The notes: generated by a model not told the origin, from the letters alone. Counted from the first letter of the stretch, positions 15,270 through 25,200 are shown. The stretch is DNA of 64,000 bases from Flavobacterium sp. CBA20B-1 (GCF_028473145.1 NZ_CP092370.1:2294001-2358000), one strand, 5' to 3'. Numbers and translations: made by a program.

Positions 15270-17651
15270 CTAATTCGTTTTAAAAGGTGGTGTTCCTTGT
15301 GGGAATAGTTGTTGGTTTTGATCTTTAAAAGATCCAAAGTTAAAGGTTAATCCCACTTTAAACATACGGCGTTCGTTTAAGGTTTGGGTGCGCATTTGCA
15401 AACCGTTTCCAAATACGTTCACATCAAAACCATCGGTATTCAATACATTGTCAATACCCACATTCAAGGTTAATTTATTATCCATAAATTTCTTGTTTAC
15501 CGAAATATTCAGGTTTTGTGCCGGTTTGTTCAGTTCATATAAATTCATCACACCTTTAAACATGTTGTAATACGTTACAAAAACCCGTGTGTTGTTGCCC
15601 AAATAAAACTGCGAATAGGTAAATATATAAAACGCACCTCTTTGAAATCGATCGGGAATTACCTCATCATACGTGGTTTTAAAATAGCCAGCATTCAAAT
15701 ACGTGAACGACAATTCATCCACATTCAATCCGTTTCGGTCGTTAATCATATTCTTAATGCCTTTGGTAAACATGGCGTAAGGAATGGGCAATCCCATATT
15801 GAAACTCTGCGAAAAACCGTTTTCTATATTATTCGATTTCGATTCTAACGTACCATTATCGGCAATTTCGTAAAACACCACGTTTTGATTCGGCATTTTA
15901 GACAGGTTGTAATTGAAATAAATATAATCGAAGACGGTTAAGGTAGCATTCATGTTATGGCTTATTTGTGGCTTCAGGTTCGGATTTCCTGCATTTGCTA
16001 CCAACAAACTGTTCTGCGAAGTCACGTTTGGATTGAACGATTGTGCACCCGGCAAATTCATGCGTTTACTGTATCCCGCGCTTAAATAAACACCAGACAT
16101 TAAATTATATTTTAAGCTCACCGTTGGAAACAAATTGGTGAAATCTTGCTTTAAATCGAGGGAATCAACCGCGGTTTCTGATTGATACGTTAAGTTTTCT
16201 AATCGCACTCCTGCCGAAATCATTAATGAACTAATTTTTCCGGAAACACTTGCATAAGCGGCCTTGTTGGTGTATTTAAAATCATACGGAATATAGGTTC
16301 GTGCCTGCTCCCAAATATAAGAACCGTTGTTGCCAGAAACCGAATGTGTGTAGTGCGCGCCTAAAGATAAAGTACCGTTTGCGGCTTTAAAAGGCGTTTC
16401 AAAATCGGCTCGGGTTTGGCTGTACACAAAGTTATTATCAGCCAAAATAGTAGAAACATTTTCACCTTCCACAAACAATTGATTGCTGTTTGTATTGTTT
16501 TGAAATTCGGTGTTTGAGGTCAATGTGAAATTCGTACCAATAGTATCCAGTTTTTGCGCATAAATAAACTGCAGTTCGTGGATGTTGTTATTGCTTCGGT
16601 TGGCAGTTTGTTGCTTGTAGGCAAGCTCAGTATCGCCAAAAGCATTAAACATAGTGCCATATGATTTTGGTTTGCTGTAGGTGTGGTTGTAGTTATATTT
16701 CAACGTTAGGTTGGCTAAATCGGTGATTTTGTACTGCCAATTGTTTCGCAAATAATAGTTTTGATACCAGCCATTGTTCCAGTAATTTTCGCGGGCTTTT
16801 ACAGCAAGTCCGTTACTGTTATAACTAAACTCGTTCAAAGAATTGGTGTTGCCCTCATGGTGGGTATAACCCGTATTCATATTCCAACTGAGTTTGTTCT
16901 TTTTGAACATGATTTGTGCCGAAGTATTATTTTTAATACGACTATTCACGATATTCTCTTGCGTGATACTACCACTAATACCTTCAATTTTCGCCGATTT
17001 GGTAATGACATTGATAATGGTTCCGTTGAAAGTAGCGCTGTATTTTGCACCAGGGCGATCGATAATTTCGATGCTTTTCACCGTGTTTGCTGGGAGGTTT
17101 TTCAGAAAATTGGTTAGCTGATCGCCGCTCATACCTGTTGGTTCGCCATCTAAAAAAATGGTTGCTAGTTTTCCGTTGTGCGCAATTTGTCCGTTGGCTG
17201 TAACCAACACTCCGGGTAATTTATTCACTGCATCAAACACACTGCCTGCGTTTAAAACGGTCAAATTTTCTACATCAACCACCGTTTTATCGGCAAACCT
17301 GCGAATGTTTTTATTGGTTTGATCAATAACAATTCCGCTCAGTACTTCTTCTTGCTGTTCTGTGAATTCTAAATTTAGAGGTGCATCTGCACTGTATTGG
17401 AATGATTTTGTTACTGCCTTAAACTGCGAATGTTCCCAAATAATGGTGTATTGTGTTACATTTTCAGGAATTTCGACCATAAAATAGCCGCTATCGTTTG
17501 TAGTAGCATGGTAAACCTTTTCTGTTTTAACGGTAATAAAAGTTTCAGGAATAGGTTCACCTTCAAAAGTAACCAATCCTTCAATCTTTATGTTTTGAGC
17601 GTGCAGCAAACCTGCAAAAAGCAAAGTGCAAGCAAGTAAAATGTTTTTCAT
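15270..17651 (-). CDS. Outer-membrane beta-barrel, TonB-dependent-receptor-like
   Basis: A 793-residue outer-membrane protein. It has a signal peptide (cleavage near LLHAQ), a CarboxypepD_reg-like domain at about 22-95, a plug domain at about 115-220 (VFDAVNKLPGVLV, IFLDGEPTG, IEIIDRPGAKYSATFNG) and then a long beta-barrel rich in alternating aromatic strands, ending LTFNFGSF plus a short Gln/Pro tail. This is the OMP_b-brl_3 layout. No clear TonB box was identified. No SusD-like partner is adjacent, so it is not a SusCD polysaccharide system; the ligand could be a metal complex or peptide. It is a single gene with its own terminator. Confidence 0.85.
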   Translation of the reverse strand: MKNILLACTLLFAGLLHAQNIKIEGLVTFEGEPIPETFITVKTEKVYHATTNDSGYFMVEIPENVTQYTIIWEHSQFKAVTKSFQYSADAPLNLEFTEQQEEVLSGIVIDQTNKNIRRFADKTVVDVENLTVLNAGSVFDAVNKLPGVLVTANGQIAHNGKLATIFLDGEPTGMSGDQLTNFLKNLPANTVKSIEIIDRPGAKYSATFNGTIINVITKSAKIEGISGSITQENIVNSRIKNNTSAQIMFKKNKLSWNMNTGYTHHEGNTNSLNEFSYNSNGLAVKARENYWNNGWYQNYYLRNNWQYKITDLANLTLKYNYNHTYSKPKSYGTMFNAFGDTELAYKQQTANRSNNNIHELQFIYAQKLDTIGTNFTLTSNTEFQNNTNSNQLFVEGENVSTILADNNFVYSQTRADFETPFKAANGTLSLGAHYTHSVSGNNGSYIWEQARTYIPYDFKYTNKAAYASVSGKISSLMISAGVRLENLTYQSETAVDSLDLKQDFTNLFPTVSLKYNLMSGVYLSAGYSKRMNLPGAQSFNPNVTSQNSLLVANAGNPNLKPQISHNMNATLTVFDYIYFNYNLSKMPNQNVVFYEIADNGTLESKSNNIENGFSQSFNMGLPIPYAMFTKGIKNMINDRNGLNVDELSFTYLNAGYFKTTYDEVIPDRFQRGAFYIFTYSQFYLGNNTRVFVTYYNMFKGVMNLYELNKPAQNLNISVNKKFMDNKLTLNVGIDNVLNTDGFDVNVFGNGLQMRTQTLNERRMFKVGLTFNFGSFKDQNQQLFPQGTPPFKTN

Positions 17652-17814
17652 TATTATTTTTTTAATTAGTAAATGATTGCAGTGTTTTGTTACAATAAAA
17701 TCATTTATTTAGGCAAATTGGCATTCTTGGCATGTAAAACATTAGAAAACACCCTATAAAATTTGGAAAAAAGCTTTATTTTAGCTATATTGTAAGTATA
17801 TAAAAAATTTAGAA

Positions 17815-18207
17815 ATGACTTTAAAATTTACAAAAATTACGGCTTTATTAATGGTGATGACTTGTATCTCATCGTGTGCACATCGAATGGTGGGTACTTG
17901 GAATGTTTCAAAATTTGAAACCACTACACCTGGCGAACAATCTATTACTCTGAACAATGTTGGAACTATGGAATTTAAAGGAAATGGCGATGGCGAAAAG
18001 AAACTGAATTATTCGGTTTTAGGGATCGATCGAAACGATGAATTGCCTTTTAAATGGGAATGGAATGACGACAAATACATTTCGATTAAAAGCGAAGGCT
18101 CTGAATTTTCAAAAACATGGATTATTATGGAAAACGAACGCAAGTTTCAAAAATGGAAATCGACCGATGGCACAAACACCATACAAATTTTAGAGTTAAA
18201 GAAATAA
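17815..18207 (+). CDS. Small lipocalin-like lipoprotein
   Basis: A 130-residue lipoprotein with signal peptide and lipobox I-S-S-C (Cys21). The mature part begins AHRMVGTWNVSKFE and continues with strand pairs such as GTMEFKGNGDGEKKLNYSVL and KTWIIMENERKFQKWK, the pattern of a minimal lipocalin-like beta barrel (GxW motif at the start). The function is unknown. It lies divergent from the outer-membrane barrel gene, with TTTG and TATATTG elements about 20 bases apart near 17764-17792 as a possible promoter. Confidence 0.65.
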   Translation: MTLKFTKITALLMVMTCISSCAHRMVGTWNVSKFETTTPGEQSITLNNVGTMEFKGNGDGEKKLNYSVLGIDRNDELPFKWEWNDDKYISIKSEGSEFSKTWIIMENERKFQKWKSTDGTNTIQILELKK

Positions 18208-18287
18208 TTGTTTCCATCTTTGCAAGGTAACAATCAGAATACTTGCACAATTTTTTTGACCAATTTTAAAAAAAAAAGTACATGTAT

Positions 18288-18353
18288 TTAACTTTTTGTT
18301 AACTTTTTTTAGTTTTACTTTTTTTTTTATTTTTACAATAGTTAGCTAACATT
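18288..18353 (+). promoter_or_regulatory. Upstream module shared by two lipoprotein genes (copy B)
   Basis: It repeats the order seen at 11091-11146: TTAACTTTTTGTTAACTT, T-rich run, TTTTTACAATA, then the palindrome GTTAGCTAAC 20-30 bases before the ATG. Two inverted repeats preserved in both copies suggest protein-binding sites. Confidence 0.5.
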
Positions 18354-18381
18354 AACATTTTAATTATTAAAAATTTAGAAA

Positions 18382-18993
18382 ATGAAAAAACTTAAATTTT
18401 ACACATTAGTTATTGTTGGTGCTGTACTAGCTACCACAGGTTTATATTCTTGTAATCAAGATTCAGACGAGTTAGAAAACACCCCCATCACTTCTGAAAG
18501 TAATTTAATAAAACGTGTTGGTGACCCTATTGAGCAAATTAATGAACTTGCCAATGAGTTTAATTTAAATGCTGAAATCGTTGATAATGTTAATCCTGAT
18601 GAAGCAGTTGCCGTATTCTCTTCCTTTGAAGAATATAGAGAATTTATTAGAAATTTACAGGAAGAACACAGTAAAGAAGTTTCCATAGATGTAAAACCGC
18701 AGACACCACCTTTGACAAGTTTTGGATGTGCTGATGGTATATATTCTGGTGCTTTTGGAGGGTTTGGAGGAGCAACTCTTCAATTTGATCTTGTAATTAA
18801 AGATGGTTCAATATCATCAGTAACAGGTTATCTCACAGGATTTGCCTTGGGATATAGTTTTACACAAGGAGTCGTTTCAATTGATGCGGGTGGGGCAACT
18901 GTTACAGGAACAAAAAATTACGTACTTTTCTACGAAGGAATTGCTACAATTTGGTCGATTCCTGTACGTTACCGCTTAAATTTACCTTGTTAA
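18382..18993 (+). CDS. Lipoprotein with glycine-rich C-terminal half, unknown function
   Basis: I do not recognise this 203-residue protein. Its signal peptide ends in the lipobox L-Y-S-C (Cys24, the same position as in the lipoprotein at 11187). The middle (about 45-115) is acidic and helical, with FSSFEEYREFIRNLQEEH. The C-terminal half is glycine-rich and beta-like (SGAFGGFGGATLQFDLVI, GYLTGFALGYSFTQG) and ends in Cys, which with C115 in FGCADG could form a disulphide. This resembles small secreted bacteriocin- or toxin-like cargo only in style; no family is claimed. A 36-residue membrane peptide follows 12 bp downstream. Confidence 0.6.
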   Translation: MKKLKFYTLVIVGAVLATTGLYSCNQDSDELENTPITSESNLIKRVGDPIEQINELANEFNLNAEIVDNVNPDEAVAVFSSFEEYREFIRNLQEEHSKEVSIDVKPQTPPLTSFGCADGIYSGAFGGFGGATLQFDLVIKDGSISSVTGYLTGFALGYSFTQGVVSIDAGGATVTGTKNYVLFYEGIATIWSIPVRYRLNLPC

Positions 18994-19005
18994 AAACATC
19001 AAATT

Positions 19006-19116
19006 ATGGATAATTTTATTTCTTTATGGCAAATTTTTCTATTAATTATCTTAGTGGGGGGTATTTATTTAGTATACCTATTATTCCAATATTTGATTAG
19101 AAAAAATAAAAAATAA
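19006..19116 (+). CDS. 36-residue single-pass membrane peptide
   Basis: An ATG-to-TAA frame encodes 36 residues: a short N-terminus MDNFISLWQ, one long hydrophobic helix (about 9-31, with LLIILVGGIYLVYLLF) and a basic tail RKNKK that fixes the C-terminus in the cytoplasm. It starts 12 bp after the stop of the lipoprotein gene and ends just before a strong terminator, so the two form a compact operon. The layout fits a small accessory, immunity or anchor peptide for the lipoprotein, but that is inference. Codon use is plausible, and no overlapping gene competes. Confidence 0.55.
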   Translation: MDNFISLWQIFLLIILVGGIYLVYLLFQYLIRKNKK

Positions 19117-19119
19117 AAC

Positions 19120-19151
19120 AAAACCCCAAATTCAATTGAATTTGGGGTTTT
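19120..19151. terminator. Palindromic bidirectional terminator
   Basis: A perfect 32-bp palindrome with arms AAAACCCCAAATTCAA and its complement and no spacer, ending in T-runs. It separates the lipoprotein/36-residue operon (+) from tsf (-). Confidence 0.85.
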
Positions 19152-19173
19152 TGGTATTATTAAAAATGACGAA

Positions 19174-20139
19174 TTATCCTAAAGAAACACGTTTGAAACC
19201 TGCGATTTCTACGTTGTATCCTTTTACATAATCACCTACTTTTTTAGAATCGTCTTTAATAAAGTTTTGGTCTAATAACGCTTTTTCTTGATCTAAAGTA
19301 GTGTTATCAGAAATAAAACGAGCAATTTTACCTGGTAAAATTTTATCCCAAATTTGCTCTGGTTTACCTTCTGCTTTCAATTCTGCTTTTGCATCCTCTT
19401 CAGCTTGTGCCAAAACTGCATCTGTAATTTGTGCATACGAAATGTATTTAGGCACATTTTTCAAAGTTTTACCTAAACGAGCCAATTCTTCATTGTCTTT
19501 TTCGATTACTGCAATGCGCGCAGCTGTTTCGTTTGCAACAAATGTTGGATCAAAATCTTTGTAAGATAATGTTTCTGCACCCATAGAAGCAACTTGCATA
19601 GAAACGTCTTTTGCCAATGCTTCTGCGTTGTCAATTTTAGAAGATAAAGCAGTTAAAGCAGCGATTTTGTTACCATGAACATACGTTCCCACAAAAGCAC
19701 CTTCTAAAATTTCGAAACCACCGATTTCGATTTTTTCACCAATCACACCTGTTTGCTCAATTAATTTTTCAGCAACAGTCATTGATTCATTGTATGGAGA
19801 AGCCAAAAATTCTTCTTTAGAAGAGAAGTTGATTGCTTTTTCTACCAATTCGTTTGCCAATGCAACGAATGATTCATTTTTACCAACGAAATCTGTTTCA
19901 CAGTTCAAAGTGATAATTGCACCTTTTGTTTGGTCTGCATTGATAAAAGATACAGCAGCACCTTCGGTAGATTCACGGTCTGAACGGTTTGCAGCAACTT
20001 TTTGCCCTTTTTCACGCAAAATTTGGATTGCTTTGTCAAAATCGCCTTCAGCTTCTACCAAAGCTTTTTTACAGTCCATCATTCCGGCACCTGTAGTTTG
20101 TCTTAATTTATTTACGTCTGCAGCAGTAATATTTGCCAT
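19174..20139 (-). CDS. tsf: Translation elongation factor Ts
   Basis: A 321-residue nucleotide exchange factor that regenerates EF-Tu-GTP. The N-terminal UBA-like helix bundle (AADVNKLRQTTGAGMMDCKK) and the TDFVGKNESF core motif at about 80 are clear, followed by the two-subdomain core and C-terminal module ending EIAGFKRVSLG. The length is a little above the E. coli protein and normal for Bacteroidetes. It follows rpsB by about 106 bp, and a hairpin in that gap (20178-20230) could tune expression between the two. Confidence 0.97.
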   Translation of the reverse strand: MANITAADVNKLRQTTGAGMMDCKKALVEAEGDFDKAIQILREKGQKVAANRSDRESTEGAAVSFINADQTKGAIITLNCETDFVGKNESFVALANELVEKAINFSSKEEFLASPYNESMTVAEKLIEQTGVIGEKIEIGGFEILEGAFVGTYVHGNKIAALTALSSKIDNAEALAKDVSMQVASMGAETLSYKDFDPTFVANETAARIAVIEKDNEELARLGKTLKNVPKYISYAQITDAVLAQAEEDAKAELKAEGKPEQIWDKILPGKIARFISDNTTLDQEKALLDQNFIKDDSKKVGDYVKGYNVEIAGFKRVSLG

Positions 20140-20177
20140 TTTATTGAGAATTAAATTAATTATTTGATTAAATAGAA

Positions 20178-20230
20178 AAAGTCGTTATTTGACAGACCCA
20201 AAAATAGGAAACCATCAGCATAACGACTTT
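20178..20230 (-). promoter_or_regulatory. Long-range hairpin between rpsB and tsf
   Basis: AAAGTCGTTAT and ATAACGACTTT are perfect 11-bp complements separated by 31 bases. On the minus-strand transcript this would form a stem between the two cistrons. There is no U-tract, so it is more likely a processing or attenuation element than a full terminator. Confidence 0.45.
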
Positions 20231-20245
20231 AAGATACTGTTAAGA

Positions 20246-20989
20246 TTACTCTTGTGCAGTAGTTTGTGCTTCAGTTTTAGCAGCTTCTTCTTTTTCAGAT
20301 TTTCTTTCAGAATTTCCTTCGATGATAGCGCCAGTTACTAAAGATAATACTTTATCGATTGATTTAGAAGCATCGTCATTTGCTGGAATTACATAATCAA
20401 CCTCGCGTGGGTCAGAGTTTGTATCAACCATTGCAAAAACTGGAATGTTTAATTTTTGAGCTTCTTTTACTGCGATGTGTTCAGCTTTGATATCAACTAC
20501 AAATAATGCAGCCGGTAAACGTGTCATATCAGCAATAGAACCTAAGTTCTTTTCTAATTTTGCACGTAAACGGTCAACTTGTAAACGCTCTTTTTTAGAA
20601 AGAGTCATAAATGTACCGTCTTTTTTCATACGATCGATAGAAGCCATCTTTTTAACAGCTTTACGGATTGTAACGAAATTAGTCAACATACCACCTGGCC
20701 AACGCTCAGTGATGTATGGCATGTTTGCTGCTGCTGCTTTTTCAGCAACGATATCTTTTGCTTGTTTTTTGGTCGCTACGAATAATACTTTACGACCTGA
20801 TGCTGCTATTTTCTTTAAAGCTTCGTTTGCTTCTTCGATTTTAGCTGCTGTTTTATATAGATTAATAATGTGGATTCCATTACGCTCCATATAGATATAA
20901 GGAGCCATGTTTGGATCCCACTTTCTAGTCATGTGTCCAAAGTGAACACCTGCTTCTAGTAATTCTTTAACTTCTACTTTGTTTGCCAT
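20246..20989 (-). CDS. rpsB: 30S ribosomal protein S2
   Basis: A 247-residue small-subunit protein. The opening KELLEAGVHFGHMTRKWDPN, the IHIINLYKT stretch and PGGMLTNFVTIRK are standard S2 signatures. The C-terminus is extended by a Glu/Ala/Lys-rich tail (EGNSERKSEKEEAAKTEAQ). It heads the rpsB-tsf pair, with a 156-base structured leader between it and rpsI that could be a ribosomal-protein autoregulatory site. Confidence 0.98.
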   Translation of the reverse strand: MANKVEVKELLEAGVHFGHMTRKWDPNMAPYIYMERNGIHIINLYKTAAKIEEANEALKKIAASGRKVLFVATKKQAKDIVAEKAAAANMPYITERWPGGMLTNFVTIRKAVKKMASIDRMKKDGTFMTLSKKERLQVDRLRAKLEKNLGSIADMTRLPAALFVVDIKAEHIAVKEAQKLNIPVFAMVDTNSDPREVDYVIPANDDASKSIDKVLSLVTGAIIEGNSERKSEKEEAAKTEAQTTAQE

Positions 20990-21145
20990 TTTTGTAATAG
21001 TTTACGTTCTTGTGATTAGCAATGTTCCATCAAGCGGTAAGCGTTATGCCTTTGCTATGAGGCTTCATTTAGATGCTAAACTACCTCTGACCTCAGCCAG
21101 CGACAACAAAAACTTAGATTTTTTATTAAATAATAATATAAAATA
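20990..21145 (-). promoter_or_regulatory. Structured leader upstream of rpsB
   Basis: This gap between rpsI and rpsB is markedly richer in GC than other spacers here. On the minus strand several pairings are possible, such as GCTGAGG with CCTCATAGC (a two-base bulge) and AAGCC...GGC within AAGCCTCATAGCAAAGGC. A TAAGTTTTTG lies near its 5' side. The position in front of rpsB suggests an S2-type feedback leader, but I cannot match it to a named RNA family. Confidence 0.35.
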
Positions 21146-21532
21146 TTAACGTTTAGAGAATTGGAATCTCTTACGAGCTTTCTTCTGACCGAATTTCTTA
21201 CGCTCCACCATACGTGGGTCACGCGTTAATAGACCTTCTGGTTTTAATATTGCTCTGTTTTCTGCGTCAACTTCACACATTGCACGTGCAATAGCCATAC
21301 GTACAGCTTCTGCCTGCCCTGTTGTTCCACCACCGTACACGTTTACTTTCACATCAAAGTTTTCTGCATTTTCTGTCATAGAAAGTGGTTGCATTACTTT
21401 GTATTGTAAAGTTGCCGTTGGGAAGTAAGTTGCGAAATCTTTTTTGTTCACTGTGATGTTACCAGAACCTTCTGTAACATAAACACGAGCTACTGCGGTT
21501 TTTCTTCTACCGATTTTGTGAATAACTGCCAT
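21146..21532 (-). CDS. rpsI: 30S ribosomal protein S9
   Basis: A 128-residue small-subunit protein whose basic C-terminal tail reaches the P-site tRNA. The opening [16 protein letters not shown], the central [20 protein letters not shown] and the tail [17 protein letters not shown] are standard. Its ATG shares a base with the rplM stop (TAATG), so the two are translationally coupled, the usual rplM-rpsI arrangement. Confidence 0.98.
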   Translation of the reverse strand: MAVIHKIGRRKTAVARVYVTEGSGNITVNKKDFATYFPTATLQYKVMQPLSMTENAENFDVKVNVYGGGTTGQAEAVRMAIARAMCEVDAENRAILKPEGLLTRDPRMVERKKFGQKKARKRFQFSKR

Positions 21533-21987
21533 TACTTAATTTCGTTTAAATTAACGGTTTTTGGTTTCTGAGCCTCGTGTTTGTGAGCTGAACCAACATT
21601 TACATTTAAATTACGGAATAATTGTGCACCTAATTTATTTTTAGGCAACATTCCTTTTACAGCTTTTTCTACTAATAATGCAGGATTTTTTTGTTGCATT
21701 ACTTTTGCTGTTAATTCTCTTTGACCACCTGGGTAACCTGTGTGACGAATGTACGTTTTGTCATTCAATTTGTTACCTGTTAAGTTGATCTTCTCTGCGT
21801 TGATAACAATTACGTTATCACCACAATCTACGTGAGGTGTATAACTTGGTTTGTACTTACCTCTCAAAATCATTGCAACTTTTGAAGCAAGGCGTCCTAA
21901 GTTATGACCTTCAGCGTCTACAACAACCCATTCTTTTTGAACAGTTGCTTTGTTTGCTGATACTGTCTTGTAGCTTAAACTTTCCAC
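21532..21987 (-). CDS. rplM: 50S ribosomal protein L13
   Basis: A 151-residue large-subunit protein acting early in 50S assembly. Family marks include [16 protein letters not shown], the basic [17 protein letters not shown], and [15 protein letters not shown]. It is the first gene of rplM-rpsI(-rpsB-tsf) and has the best promoter in the window, at 22034-22064. Confidence 0.98.
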   Translation of the reverse strand: MESLSYKTVSANKATVQKEWVVVDAEGHNLGRLASKVAMILRGKYKPSYTPHVDCGDNVIVINAEKINLTGNKLNDKTYIRHTGYPGGQRELTAKVMQQKNPALLVEKAVKGMLPKNKLGAQLFRNLNVNVGSAHKHEAQKPKTVNLNEIK

Positions 21988-22033
21988 AATAAATTATTTT
22001 TAATTAAACATTCCATTCCCAATAAAGGGAGTG

Positions 22034-22064
22034 CAAAATTAAACAATTTATTTTACTATACAAA
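22034..22064 (-). promoter_or_regulatory. rplM operon promoter (TTTG-N19-TAATTTTG)
   Basis: On the minus strand, TTTG (22064-22061), exactly 19 bases, then TAATTTTG (22041-22034): a full match to the Bacteroidetes -33/-7 consensus. The leader to the rplM ATG is about 45 bases. Confidence 0.75.
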
Positions 22065-22277
22065 TTTGTTTGTTTTTATTTTATTTACCCTACTCTATAA
22101 TCCTTTTACAAACACCATAGATTAACCGCACACAGAAAACGCAATAATTGCTTTTAATTTAATAAAAAAAACATGTTTTAATGTTAAAAATTAAAAAATA
22201 GTATGTAAAAAATTAAATAACTAAAAATAAACTCTTAAATTTATCGTTCAAACAACAAATTCTAAATATTGTATTTT

Positions 22278-25200
22278 ATGAAAAAAATTACACAATTATC
22301 TAGGTTTAAGATACGGTGGTTAACCACTAAAACCTTGATATTATTCATTTTAGGCTTACTTTTTCCAAGTTTCCAAATGATAGCTCAAACTTTTTCTTAT
22401 ACAGGAAATGTTCAGAGCGTTACGCTAGCGGCGGGTACATACGATATTGAAGTATGGGGGGCTAATGGAGGAGGTTCACAAGGTGGTATAGGAGGATATT
22501 CAAAAGTTTCTTATACGCACACAGGTGGGACACTATACATTGTAGTGGGTGGAGCCGGTGCTACAGGTGGACTTCCTGCTGATATAAACGGAGGTTACAA
22601 CGGTGGTGGTGCTAGACCAAACCCAGGAGGTGCAACTCGTGGATCTGGAGGTGGTGCTACACATGTTTCCCGTTCAAGTGGTTTATTAACAGACGCTGCA
22701 GTACGTAGCAACATTATAGTAGTTGCTGGAGGTGCTGGAGGTGGTTCAAATTCTGGTACTGGTGTTGGCGGCGGTGGCGGTCTCACTGGAGTTAACAGTA
22801 ATGGGTCGAATCCAGGACAAGGCGGAACCCAAACTGCAGGTGGCGCCGCAGGAGCTGGAACTTCTGGTTCTCCAGGTACAGCCGGGCAGGGTGGACAATC
22901 GCTGGATATGGCAGGAGCTGGTGGCGGTGGCTGGTACGGCGGTGGAGCTGGTGGCGGAAGTGTCGCAGGCAACACTAGTAATGGTGGCGGTGGCGGATCA
23001 GGCTATATTAATGGAGCGGGGGTAACTAGTGGTATCACTAGAGATCACACGCAATCTGGTTTTATTGCAAATCCAGATACTTCAGGAAACGGTACTGTTA
23101 TTATTACATCAACCATCCCTTGTACCGGAACACCAAATGGAGGTACTGCAACTGCTAGCTCAAGAGCTTGTGCAAGTCAACCTTTTACTTTAACACTTAA
23201 CAGTTATACTTTAGGAGGTGGAATTTCTTTACAATGGGAAAGTTCTCCTGCTGGATTAGGTACTTGGTCGCCAATACCAAACGCAACAGGTAACACACAT
23301 ACAGTAACCAACCAAACAGCTGATACAGATTACCGCTGTGTTGTTACTTGTACAAATAGTAATGGTGTTAGTACATCTAACATTGTAACCGTTGGGCAGC
23401 CTTTAGCAGCAGTTAATTTTTACGAAAGTTTTGACGCTGTAGCAACAGGTAGCTTTTCTAACCCAACTGTACCAGAATGTTGGACTTATCTTAACAAAGC
23501 ATCGTCGGGTTATGGTTATACCACAACTACTGCTGCAAGATCTGGAAAAGGTTTTTATACATATAGACCTAATACAACGGGCGAGATGTTGTTGATTTCA
23601 CCTCAAACAAACAATCTAGGAAACGGAACGAAACAAGTACGTTTCTGGGCGCGTGTATCATCGACAACTTACGAAACTACACAAAAATTAGGTGTTTACA
23701 CGATGAGTGACCCTACATCTACAGGAGTTTTATCATTAGTGGAAAACAACATTCCTTTAACAACCACTTGGCAAGAATTTATCGTTCCATTACCTGTAAC
23801 TACAGACGATTATTTTGCTTTTTCGTTTGATAACCAAAATGGAACCGCATATGTATATCTTGACGATGTGTATTATGAAGATTTATCACCTTGTATTTTC
23901 CCTGTCAATTTAGCAGCGAATAACATTACAATCACAGGTGCAACTTTTACTTGGAATCCATCTTTGGCTCCGGGAGTTACCGGTTATGAATGGGAAGTAC
24001 GTACATCTGGTACACCAGGAACAGCAGGTGCTGTTGCTAGCGGCAGTACTACAGCTCCTTCAACCACAGCCACTACAAATGCCTTATCAGGCGCAACTAC
24101 CTATTACGTATATGTAAGAGCAGTTTGCGGTGCAAATAAAGGAGTATGGACCACTTTCCCTGTTAAATTCACCACATTGTGTCCAGTTTATACAGCTAAT
24201 TTCTATGAAAATTTTGATGGTGTTGATACAGGTGGTAGCACAAATCCTACCATTCCAAATTGTTGGACATACCTAAATAAGGCTTCTTCGGGTTACGGTT
24301 ATACCACAACATCAGCCGGTAGAACAGGTAAAGGTTTTTACACTTACCGCCCTAGCACAAGTAATGAAATGCTATTAATTTCTCCTGAAACGAACAATTT
24401 AGGCAATGGTACAAAACAAGTTCGCTTTTGGGCTAGAGTATCCTCTACTTCTTATCAAAGTACCCAGAAACTTGGATTATACACAATGAATAATCCTACT
24501 GCTACGGGAACCTTAACTTTGTTAGAGAATAACTTCCCGTTAACAACTACTTGGCAAGAGTTTATTATACCGCTTCCCGCCGGTACCGATGATTATTTTG
24601 CTTTTTCATTTGACAGTCAAAACGGTACTGCGTATGTATATGTAGATGATGTGTATTATGAAGATTTGTCTCCATGTATATTTCCTACAAACATCCAAGT
24701 GGCAAATATTGCCCAAACATCTGCTACTATTTCATGGAATGCATCATTGGCAGCAGGAGTGACTGGATATGAATATGAAATTCGCACATCAGGTGCTGCT
24801 GGTTCAGGCGCTACCGGTTTGGTTCAAACAGGCATCGTAAATGCTCCAGCAACTTCTGTTAATATTTCTGGTTTAAATCATTCTACAAGTTATACGGTAT
24901 ATATACGCAGTAAATGTGGAACTACAGATGGACTTTGGACTTTATTCCCTGTTAAATTCAATACTTTGTGTGGCGTGATTATGGGTTCATTCTTTGAAGG
25001 TTTTGAAAATGCGGATATAGGTGGCTCTTCAAATAACACGGTACCGAACTGTTGGACCTATTTAAGAACGGGGTCTAATAGTACCTATCCTTATGGTTAT
25101 ACTGGTACAACGGGTCCAAAAACTGGATCAAAACATTTCTATACCTATCAAGGTTCATCTTATGATGGTGAAGTTACCCTAGTTTCACCAGAAACCGATA

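Noticed and set aside
22595..22975. A 126-residue proline-rich frame on the minus strand
   Set aside because: It is the mirror of the glycine codons of the adhesin gene; proline-rich low complexity opposite a strong coding frame is expected.
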